A stretch of 5,162 bases of DNA from Dehalococcoidia bacterium (lineage in GTDB: Bacteria > Chloroflexota > Dehalococcoidia > Dehalococcoidales > CSSed11-197): contig PUOQ01000080.1 of the NCBI GenBank assembly GCA_003552785.1, positions 1-5,162 on the forward strand, read 5' to 3'. Both the position numbers and the translations under genes were made by a program. The notes under the pieces are model-generated. The model saw nothing but the letters and a program-made list of their open reading frames with translations, searched no databases and had not been told where the DNA came from. Shown one piece after another: positions 1 through 5,162 of the stretch (its first letter is position 1; the number at the start of each line of letters is the position of its first letter).

Positions 1-1459
1 CACCCTCCAGGGTGAAGCTGCCGGAGCGCAGGCCTTTTCCAACTTTGACACACTTATGGCCCCATTTGTCAAAAACGACAGCTTAACTTATGTAGAAACC
101 AAGCAAGCTATTCAGGAATTTGTTTTTAACCTTAATGTTCCTACCCGGGTAGGCTTTCAGACTCCTTTTACCAACCTGTCTTTTGACCTGGCGCCGCCCT
201 CATACTTAAAAAATGAAGCGGCTATTGTTGGAGGAAAGCCTCAGGACTACACTTATGGTGATTGCCAGCAAGAAATTGACATGCTCAATCAAGCCTTTTG
301 CGAAGTTATGAACGAGGGAGACTCCAAGGGCCGCATCTTCTCTTTTCCCATACCCACATACAATATAAGCAATGATTTTGACCCCGACAACCCCAATCTT
401 GATTCCCTGTGGCAAATGACAGCAAAATACGGCATTCCGTATTTTGCCAATTTCCTTAATTCAGATCTCAGGCCAGAAGATGCACGCAGTATGTGTTGCC
501 GCTTAAGGCTTGATTTGAGGGAAATCCGCAGGCGGGGCGGCGGTCTGTTCGGCTCCGACCCCCTAACCGGCAGCCTCGGCGTAGTAACCATAAATATGCC
601 CCGCCTTGGCTATCTTTCAAAAAACACAGAAGAGTTTTTTGAAAGATTGAGAAGTACTATGGAACTTGCCAAAGATAGCCTTGAAGTAAAAAGGAAAGCC
701 CTTGACAATCTGGCAGAACAGGGGCTGTTCCCCTATTCCGTTTGTTACCTAAAATCCATTAAAGAAAGGCTTGGCAGCTACTGGTCCAACCACTTTTCCA
801 CCATTGGCCTTATCGGAATGAACGAGGCAATATTAAACCTCAGCGAACATGATATAACCACAACAGAAGGCACTCGATTTGCTAAAGAGGTTTTAAACTT
901 TATGAAGGATGTGCTGGCTGAATTCCAGCAAGAAACTGGGAATCTTTATAACCTGGAATCTACACCGGGTGAAGGAGCCAGCTATCGCCTGGCAAAACTG
1001 GATAAAGAACGCTTCAGCCAGATCATAACTGCAGGTGAAAAAGAACCCTATTACACCAACTCTTCCCAGCTTCCGGTCAACGCTGATTTTGACCTTGCAT
1101 CGGCCATGGACCACCAGGATCAATTGCAGACTATTTATACCGGGGGTACAGTGTTTCACTGTTTTATGGGAGAGCGCATCCATAACCCGGACATGGCAAA
1201 GAAAATGGTTATGAAAACTGCCAATAATTTTCAGTTGCCATACTTTACACTAACCCCCACTTTTTCTGTTTGCCCTGAGCACGGTTATTTAAATGGTGAA
1301 ACTCCGGTATGCCCTGAATGTAAACATGAAACCGAAGTCTATTCACGTGTTGTAGGATATTTCCGGCCGGTAAGACAATGGAACAGAGGCAAGCAAGAAG
1401 AATACCATGACAGGCACCTTTTCAGTGAAGATGTTGTTGAGGCGGCAGCTTCCTGGTAA
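1..1459 (+). CDS. nrdD: Anaerobic (class III) ribonucleoside-triphosphate reductase, C-terminal part; 5' end off the left edge
   Basis: Glycyl-radical enzyme that reduces ribonucleoside triphosphates to deoxyribonucleotides without oxygen, in the cytoplasm. The frame is open to the left edge (codons begin at base 2), and residues before the first ATG at 56 (LQGEAAGAQAFSNFDT) are typical NrdD, so that ATG is not the start. About 485 residues are visible. The family usually has about 600-720, so the missing part should hold the N-terminal ATP-cone and the first barrel strands. Visible motifs are MCCRL at 491-505 (probable thiyl-radical cysteine loop), then GSLGVVTINMPR, NLESTPGEG, a C-terminal metal site CPEH (1271-1282) with CPEC (1310-1321), and the glycyl-radical loop RVVGYFRP with the radical Gly at 1355-1357. 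The third and fourth metal ligands are Cys-Cys but the second is His. The reductant type (formate or thioredoxin-like) cannot be assigned from this part. nrdG follows 4 nt downstream, as expected for a coupled pair. Confidence 0.96.
   Translation, partial: TLQGEAAGAQAFSNFDTLMAPFVKNDSLTYVETKQAIQEFVFNLNVPTRVGFQTPFTNLSFDLAPPSYLKNEAAIVGGKPQDYTYGDCQQEIDMLNQAFCEVMNEGDSKGRIFSFPIPTYNISNDFDPDNPNLDSLWQMTAKYGIPYFANFLNSDLRPEDARSMCCRLRLDLREIRRRGGGLFGSDPLTGSLGVVTINMPRLGYLSKNTEEFFERLRSTMELAKDSLEVKRKALDNLAEQGLFPYSVCYLKSIKERLGSYWSNHFSTIGLIGMNEAILNLSEHDITTTEGTRFAKEVLNFMKDVLAEFQQETGNLYNLESTPGEGASYRLAKLDKERFSQIITAGEKEPYYTNSSQLPVNADFDLASAMDHQDQLQTIYTGGTVFHCFMGERIHNPDMAKKMVMKTANNFQLPYFTLTPTFSVCPEHGYLNGETPVCPECKHETEVYSRVVGYFRPVRQWNRGKQEEYHDRHLFSEDVVEAAASW
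422..447. repeat. Perfect 11-bp inverted repeat with 4-nt loop inside nrdD
   Basis: GCAAAATACGG (422-432), loop CATT (433-436), then CCGTATTTTGC (437-447), with every base of the two arms complementary. It encodes the conserved A-K-Y-G-I-P-Y-F-A stretch of NrdD, so part of the symmetry is imposed by protein sequence. No U-tract follows, so it does not look like an intrinsic terminator. A role is unknown. Confidence 0.6.
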
Positions 1460-1463
1460 ATTT

Positions 1464-2156
1464 ATGATTTTTGGTTTTCAGGATATCTCACTAATTGACT
1501 ACCCGGGGCATATTGCCCCGGTAGTCTTTGTTGGCGGATGCAATTTTCGCTGTCCCTTTTGTTATAACCGAGACCTGGTTCTTAACCCGCATAAAAACAC
1601 TCCCCTTATAATCGATGACGTTTTAGCCAGAATAAATAAACAGAAGAAGCTTTGCGAGGGTGTTGTGATTACCGGGGGAGAGCCCTCACTGTGGGTAGGA
1701 AAAGGCCTTGAAAAGTTTTTATGTGAAGTAAAAGCTATGCACCTCAAGGTTAAACTGGACACCAACGGCAGCATTCCGGCAAATATCAAAAATTTGCTTC
1801 AGAATGAACTAATTGACTACATTGCCATGGATATTAAAACCTCATTCATAAAATACAACCTTGCAGCAGGCACCAGTGTTGATACCGGCTTGATAAATGA
1901 AAGCATAGAGGTTATTAAAAATTCTCCTATTGAACATAATTTCCGCACCACCTGCCTGCCTTCCCTGGTTGATAATGAAGATATCATTGCTATTAGCAAG
2001 TTACTTGGTAAAGGCGAACGCTATACGTTGCAAACCTTTCGCCCTGAAAATACCCTGAAGCATGATTACAACGCATTGAAACCATATTCACCCCGGGAGA
2101 TGGAAGGCTTGAAAAAGACTGCCTCCAATTTAGGGCTTATCGTCGAAATTACCTGA
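1464..2156 (+). CDS. nrdG: Anaerobic ribonucleotide reductase-activating protein (radical SAM, NrdG2 type)
   Basis: Radical-SAM activase that reductively cleaves S-adenosylmethionine and abstracts hydrogen from the NrdD glycine to make the glycyl radical. The 230-residue product opens with GFQDISLIDYPG, a hallmark of the NrdG2-like activase family (the TIGR02495 type). It has the [4Fe-4S] motif C26-N-F-R-C30-P-F-C33, followed by the SAM-binding GGEP at residues 71-74, DTNGS, AMDIKT, and a C-terminal LQTFRPENTL typical of this group. The residue after the third cysteine is Tyr where relatives usually have His. I chose ATG 1464 because the family begins just before GFQ. In-frame ATGs at 1407 and 1431 would overlap nrdD and add non-conserved residues. 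Only 4 nt separate it from the nrdD stop and no Shine-Dalgarno is visible, so translation is probably coupled to nrdD. A strong hairpin lies 33 nt after the start codon begins. Confidence 0.93.
   Translation: MIFGFQDISLIDYPGHIAPVVFVGGCNFRCPFCYNRDLVLNPHKNTPLIIDDVLARINKQKKLCEGVVITGGEPSLWVGKGLEKFLCEVKAMHLKVKLDTNGSIPANIKNLLQNELIDYIAMDIKTSFIKYNLAAGTSVDTGLINESIEVIKNSPIEHNFRTTCLPSLVDNEDIIAISKLLGKGERYTLQTFRPENTLKHDYNALKPYSPREMEGLKKTASNLGLIVEIT
1497..1526. repeat. Strong 13-bp hairpin with one bulge near the 5' end of nrdG
   Basis: GACTACC (1497-1503), one bulged C (1504), GGGGCA (1505-1510), loop TAT (1511-1513), then TGCCCCGGTAGTC (1514-1526), which is the exact complement of the left arm without the bulge. 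Nine of the 13 pairs are G-C. TTTG follows, which is too short a T-run for a convincing terminator. It encodes D-Y-P-G-H-I-A-P-V-V. It could tune nrdG translation or mRNA stability relative to nrdD, but that is inference. Confidence 0.7.
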
Positions 2157-2190
2157 TTGGCCAGCTTTTTCCATGCCTTTATTTTCAGGC

Positions 2191-2219
2191 TTCAATAAAC
2201 AAACCTGGCGTGCTACAAT
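2191..2219 (+). promoter_or_regulatory. Candidate sigma-70-type promoter with extended -10 for the zinc-ribbon gene
   Basis: TACAAT at 2214-2219 is preceded by TG at 2211-2212, giving an extended -10 (TGnTACAAT). A weak -35, TTCAAT at 2191-2196, sits 17 nt upstream. Only three of six -35 positions match consensus, but an extended -10 tolerates that. It lies in the 103-nt gap after nrdG and about 40 nt ahead of the gene's ATG. I see no intrinsic terminator for nrdG in this gap, so some read-through from nrdDG is possible as well. Confidence 0.5.
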
Positions 2220-2246
2220 ATACCCCAACCAACAAATCTTATATGC

Positions 2247-2252
2247 TGGAGG
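2247..2252 (+). promoter_or_regulatory. Shine-Dalgarno that fixes the zinc-ribbon gene start
   Basis: TGGAGG lies 7 nt before the ATG at 2260. It decides the start: an in-frame upstream ATG at 2173 has no such site, would run through the candidate promoter, and would add 29 residues that look non-coding before the first zinc-binding cysteine pair. Confidence 0.85.
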
Positions 2253-2259
2253 CAGTTTT

Positions 2260-2793
2260 ATGGAGTGCCCGAAATGCGGTGAGTATGTAGACCGCTCAAT
2301 GTTTGCCTCTGATGTAACTTTTTGCCCGTTTTGTGGCCAGAACCTGAAAACTCCACCGCCACCCCCGGTTACTCTTTCTTATTGCCCCTACTGCGGTATG
2401 GAATTATTACAGGGTGCCCGTTTTTGCCCTGATTGCGGCAAAAACCTTGTCGTAAAAACAAAGAAGAAAGAACATCATCCTGAAGATTACAGCAGCAGCT
2501 ACGATTACGATAAGTCTTACAAAGGGCCTTCATTTTTAAAGCGAAGCTTTGATTCGATAGCAAGGTTTCTTACCGTTGCCTTTAGTTCGGAGAGGAAAAT
2601 GCGCCGTCTCTACAGCCAATGGGCTGAATATGCTGATCTGTCTCCAGAAGAAATCAAGGCACTAGAAGCCCAGACTGAAATGAGTGACGAATGGAAACGG
2701 CGCGAACGTTTATTAAAAATTATCGTTCTATCAGGAATTGCTCTGATCATCGTGATAGTTGTAGTTGCACTGCTTGTAATTTACGTGTTTTAA
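2260..2793 (+). CDS. Double zinc-ribbon protein with a C-terminal membrane anchor, function unknown
   Basis: The 177-residue product has two zinc ribbons followed by a single membrane segment. Ribbon 1 uses C3-x2-C6 and C22-x2-C25. Ribbon 2 uses C42-x2-C45 and C56-x2-C59, ending in the FCPDCGKNL pattern common in bacterial zinc-ribbon proteins. A run of five prolines (32-36) links them. Next comes a basic stretch (KTKKKEHH), a Ser/Tyr/Asp-rich region, a charged probably helical part (about 105-150), and a very hydrophobic Ile/Val/Leu tail from about 153 to the last residue. There is no N-terminal signal peptide, so the expected topology is tail-anchored with the ribbons in the cytoplasm. Start chosen from the Shine-Dalgarno at 2247-2252. 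It has its own candidate promoter, and its TAA overlaps the queA stop on the other strand. I do not recognise a named family. Such ribbons may mediate protein or nucleic-acid contacts, but no function can be assigned. Confidence 0.85.
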   Translation: MECPKCGEYVDRSMFASDVTFCPFCGQNLKTPPPPPVTLSYCPYCGMELLQGARFCPDCGKNLVVKTKKKEHHPEDYSSSYDYDKSYKGPSFLKRSFDSIARFLTVAFSSERKMRRLYSQWAEYADLSPEEIKALEAQTEMSDEWKRRERLLKIIVLSGIALIIVIVVVALLVIYVF

Positions 2794-3791
2794 ATTATAA
2801 TCATTGCATCGCCAAAACTATAAAAACGGTAACCCTTTGCAATGGCTTCTTTGTATGCTTTAAAAATAAATTCTTTTCCGGCAAACGCACTTACCATCAT
2901 TAACAAGGTTGAACGCGGTAAATGGAAATTGGTAATAATCCCATCAAGCACCTTGAACTTGTAACCGGAAAGTATATAAATGTCAACCCAGCCCTTGAAT
3001 TCCTCCATACCTGCTGCATGCTCCAGCAGTCTTGCCGTGCTTGTCCCAACAGCTATAACCCTCCGGCCTTTCTTCTTTGCCGCTTTAATTTTTTCGGCCA
3101 CGTTCTTTTCTATAGCACCGTATTCTGTATGAATCTGGTGCTCAGCCGGGTTTTCAGATTTTACCGGCCGAAATGTATCAAGGCCTATATGCAAAGTAAC
3201 AAAAAGGGCCTCAATCCCCTTTGAGCGGATTTTTTGGAGCAATGGATCGGTAAAATGAAGGCCAGAGGTTGGAGCTGCCACGCTACCCAAATTTTGTGAA
3301 TATACAGTTTGGTATCTCTCGGTATCATTTATAGTGTTAACAATATATGGAGGCAGGGCAACTTCACCAAAATTACCGATGCTTGTTTCACCCGGAAAAC
3401 GTATTACCCTTACCCCGTCATCTAATTCCTCTATGATTTCGGCTTCGATGTCAGATTCTTTTATCTTTAATACAGTTCCCTTCCTTAACCTTTTTGCCGG
3501 CTTTACCATTGCTTCCCAGGTAGTGTCCCCGGTACGTTTTAGCAGTAGTATTTCAACATGCCCTCCGGTTAATGCCCGGCTGGCAAGAACCCTTGCCGGA
3601 ATAACCCGGCTGTCATTAAATACCAGCAAATCCCCTTCTTTTAATAATTGTGGTAATTGGCGGAATGTGTAATGATTTATGGCCTTATGCCCAATTTCCA
3701 GCTGCATAAGACGCGAGCTGTCCCTTGGTTCTACAGGAACCTGAGCTATAAGTTCTTGAGGGAGATGATAATTGAAGTCACTGGTTTGCAT
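2790..3791 (-). CDS. queA: S-adenosylmethionine:tRNA ribosyltransferase-isomerase (queuosine synthesis)
   Basis: Transfers and isomerises the ribosyl group of SAM onto preQ1 already placed at tRNA position 34, giving epoxyqueuosine. It is cytoplasmic. The 333-residue product is near full family length (about 340) with family motifs in order: MQTSDFNYHLPQELIAQ and PRDSSRL at the N-terminus, GDLLVFNDSRVIPAR (53-67), RYQTVY (159-164), AAPTSGLHFT (172-181), H-I-G-L-D-T-F-R-P-V (201-210), GTSTARLLE (249-257), TNFHLPRSTLLM (287-298), and FGDAM at the end (326-330). Several usually invariant spots differ from the common form: Ser176 for Ala, Asp205 for Gly, and STA at 251-253. Its ATG lies 2 nt after the upstream metF-like stop with no clear Shine-Dalgarno, so it is probably translationally coupled. 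It is not beside tgt or ruvAB in the part seen. No preQ1 riboswitch can fit in the 2-nt gap. Its stop overlaps the convergent zinc-ribbon gene's stop. Confidence 0.95.
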   Translation of the reverse strand: MQTSDFNYHLPQELIAQVPVEPRDSSRLMQLEIGHKAINHYTFRQLPQLLKEGDLLVFNDSRVIPARVLASRALTGGHVEILLLKRTGDTTWEAMVKPAKRLRKGTVLKIKESDIEAEIIEELDDGVRVIRFPGETSIGNFGEVALPPYIVNTINDTERYQTVYSQNLGSVAAPTSGLHFTDPLLQKIRSKGIEALFVTLHIGLDTFRPVKSENPAEHQIHTEYGAIEKNVAEKIKAAKKKGRRVIAVGTSTARLLEHAAGMEEFKGWVDIYILSGYKFKVLDGIITNFHLPRSTLLMMVSAFAGKEFIFKAYKEAIAKGYRFYSFGDAMIII

Positions 3792-3793
3792 AA

Positions 3794-5162
3794 TTAGGAA
3801 TTACCGGGTGGCCTTATACCAAGCCGTTTTGACGTGTGGTCCCGGCCTAAATAAAAATTAAGCTGCGAAGGTGTCTTCCAGAGGTCCCAGTTACGCGGAG
3901 GCACGGAATATGTGCTTAGTATACTCTCTTCTTTGTACACCTTTAACCTGTCATAGGCCCTGACCCAAACACACTTTAATTCACCGGGATAAACTTCACA
4001 CCAGCCATCAAGGCTTCCTCCACAAGGCCCCAGCCTGCGGTCCTTTGAGCACTGTGACACGGGGCATAAATATGCCAGATCGAAAAGAGCACAATCACCA
4101 CAATCGAGGCAATCAAACAAGCCGGTTTTGCCCAGATGCGAAACCTTGCCGAATGCATTGCGCCTAAACCTGGATTTGTCCACCCAGGCAGCTATTTTCT
4201 GATAAGCGCCGAAGAGTGGATGGCTTGAATCAAAAAATCCTTTATGAATAAGGCGGGCTAATCGATAAACCATGGGCGCAGCGCCCCTGGCATTCCGGTC
4301 TGCAAATTGAGGCCTGTTAAGACCATTTTCCGTATCTTTTTCAAACATGTAGAAGCTGTTTTCCTGTGGATAATGAAATTCACCAATGAAGTCAACCCAG
4401 TTTTTAGACAGCTCTTCACCCCGGTTTACTATTTCTTCCAGCTGCTCATATTTTAAGTTGAAACCACCAATGTGGACACCTCTATACCCCATACCCCGGG
4501 CAATTGCATACATTTTTGCAGCTCTTTCCTTCCTTGCTGCCCTGCCCTTATCCGCTAAACCCCTTTCGTTATATAAATCTTCCAATAACTCCCTGGTAAC
4601 AACAGCTCCTGGAATTCGGTTTTCATACATGGCTTTGGCAGCCGGATAACTCAGAACATATATATTGGCTATCATTAGTGCCGGGTGGCTGCTGCACTCA
4701 TTCCATTGAATTAGCTCATGCGTTTTTCGTGCATCATATCCTATCTGGCTAATGGCAAATCTTGCCCCGGCTTTTATTTTCTTTTCCAGCTTGTTGTACT
4801 GGCACACATTTTCTGATTCAAGTTTTTTAAACGGAGAAACGCCGACTCCGGCAAAAAAGTCAGTGACAGGCAGCTGTTCTGTCTTACCACGCATGCTGTA
4901 TTCCAGCCCCTGATTAAACAAACCCACTAACTCCATAACGTGGGCCGGGTCAAGGTCAAATGAAGGCTGGGAACGCCCGTAAAATGACTGGCTGCCAGAA
5001 TAATCTCCGCTTATTACCAGAACATTTTTTATTTCCTTTACTGCCAGCTGGTAAAACAAACTTTCAATTTCAATACGGTTTTTGTCTCTCAAGGCAACAT
5101 GAACCAGGGGTTCAATTCCAATGCGCTTTACTTCATCAGCCACCATTTCAGCAGGAAGAGAA
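3794..5162 (-). CDS. metF: Methylenetetrahydrofolate reductase fused to a MetV-like cysteine-rich C-terminal domain; 5' end off the right edge
   Basis: Expected to reduce 5,10-methylene-THF to 5-methyl-THF for methionine synthesis or the Wood-Ljungdahl methyl branch. The frame is open through the right edge (SLPAE precedes the Met at 5146), so that Met is internal. About 455 residues are visible. Counting from Met 5146, the first ~270 residues are the MetF FAD-binding barrel: PLVHVALRDKNR (13-24), NVLVISGDY (41-49), GVGVSPFKK, KAGARFAISQIGYD (the AGADFxxTQ-like motif), and PGAVVTRELL. The missing N-terminus should carry the catalytic Glu and first strands. After a linker comes a domain with eight cysteines at 346, 349, 352, 361, 366, 375, 383 and 392 (bases 3971-4111), matching the MTHFR C-terminal domain (PF12225 type) related to acetogen MetV, and likely binding Fe-S and/or zinc. 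queA follows 2 nt downstream. The electron donor is not evident. NADH-type classical MetF lacks this domain, so a ferredoxin or partner-protein donor is possible (inference). Confidence 0.92.
   Translation of the reverse strand, partial: SLPAEMVADEVKRIGIEPLVHVALRDKNRIEIESLFYQLAVKEIKNVLVISGDYSGSQSFYGRSQPSFDLDPAHVMELVGLFNQGLEYSMRGKTEQLPVTDFFAGVGVSPFKKLESENVCQYNKLEKKIKAGARFAISQIGYDARKTHELIQWNECSSHPALMIANIYVLSYPAAKAMYENRIPGAVVTRELLEDLYNERGLADKGRAARKERAAKMYAIARGMGYRGVHIGGFNLKYEQLEEIVNRGEELSKNWVDFIGEFHYPQENSFYMFEKDTENGLNRPQFADRNARGAAPMVYRLARLIHKGFFDSSHPLFGAYQKIAAWVDKSRFRRNAFGKVSHLGKTGLFDCLDCGDCALFDLAYLCPVSQCSKDRRLGPCGGSLDGWCEVYPGELKCVWVRAYDRLKVYKEESILSTYSVPPRNWDLWKTPSQLNFYLGRDHTSKRLGIRPPGNS
4270..4290. 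repeat. 21-bp near-perfect dyad inside the metF-like gene
   Basis: CCA (4270-4272), one mismatched base, GGGCGC (4274-4279), central A (4280), GCGCCC (4281-4286), one mismatched base, TGG (4288-4290). The two arms are complementary except at 4273/4287. With a one-base centre it is a DNA dyad rather than a good RNA hairpin. It encodes part of A-R-G-A-A-P-M-V in the minus-strand gene, and Gly/Ala/Pro codons easily generate such symmetry. Confidence 0.45.

Noticed and set aside
720..734. AGGGG-CTGTT-CCCCT stem in nrdD
   Set aside because: A 5-bp stem is expected by chance and nothing else supports it.
1148..1162. Small hairpin ACAGTG-TTT-CACTGT followed by TTTT in nrdD
   Set aside because: A 6-bp AT-mixed stem inside coding sequence, upstream of the essential glycyl-radical region. 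It is too weak and badly placed to be a terminator and is likely chance.
206..1183. Minus-strand open frames of 69-100 codons within nrdD
   Set aside because: These are shadows of a conserved gene, with no motifs and no start signals.
1407..1463. Longer nrdG start at ATG 1407 (or 1431), overlapping nrdD
   Set aside because: The added residues (MTGTFSVKMLLRRQLPGKF) do not match the family, whose N-terminus begins just before GFQ. They mirror the nrdD tail in another frame, and no ribosome-binding site precedes them.
2173..2259. Longer start for the zinc-ribbon gene at ATG 2173
   Set aside because: It would include the promoter-like and Shine-Dalgarno sequences in coding sequence. The strong TGGAGG site is placed for ATG 2260.
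2157..2259. Intrinsic terminator after nrdG
   Set aside because: I looked for a GC-rich stem followed by a T-run. TTTTT at 2166-2170 has no adjacent stem.
2922..3672. Plus-strand open frames of 100-112 codons within the queA region
   Set aside because: They lie antisense to a well-supported queA with all family motifs, and their translations show no recognisable domain and no ribosome-binding site.
4386..4649. Plus-strand 87-codon frame within the metF-like gene
   Set aside because: It is antisense to the conserved barrel, with low-complexity Ser/Leu/Ala translation typical of a shadow frame.

Overview
This 5.2 kb window looks like ordinary chromosome from a strictly anaerobic bacterium. 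The evidence is an oxygen-sensitive class III ribonucleotide reductase with its radical-SAM activase, and a methylenetetrahydrofolate reductase carrying the cysteine-rich C-terminal domain common in anaerobes with Wood-Ljungdahl-type one-carbon metabolism. Base composition is moderate, in the mid-40s % GC by eye. A clostridial Firmicute (Peptococcaceae-like) or an anaerobic Chloroflexi (Dehalococcoidia-like) would both fit, and the sequence alone does not decide between them.

Layout: the left part is a plus-strand pair, nrdD (5' end cut by the window edge) followed after 4 nt by nrdG. A 103-nt gap then carries a plausible promoter and a textbook Shine-Dalgarno for a third plus-strand gene, a small double-zinc-ribbon protein with one C-terminal membrane anchor. 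The right part is a minus-strand pair: a MetF-type protein fused to a MetV-like cysteine-rich domain (5' end cut by the right edge), followed after 2 nt by queA. The two blocks converge, and the stop codons of the zinc-ribbon gene and queA overlap within a single TTAA.

How the genes work together: NrdG uses SAM and an iron-sulphur cluster to place a glycyl radical on NrdD, which then makes dNTP precursors without oxygen. The MetF-MetV fusion reduces methylene-THF to methyl-THF, the methyl donor for methionine/SAM synthesis or the Wood-Ljungdahl methyl branch. QueA uses SAM as a ribosyl donor in queuosine synthesis. The only functional link between the pairs is SAM and one-carbon metabolism, and that link is an inference.

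I found no RNA gene, mobile element, CRISPR array or clearly new system. The most notable non-coding signals are two strong inverted repeats buried in coding sequence (early nrdG and mid nrdD), the overlapping convergent stops with no visible terminator, and the lack of a Shine-Dalgarno at both downstream operon genes.
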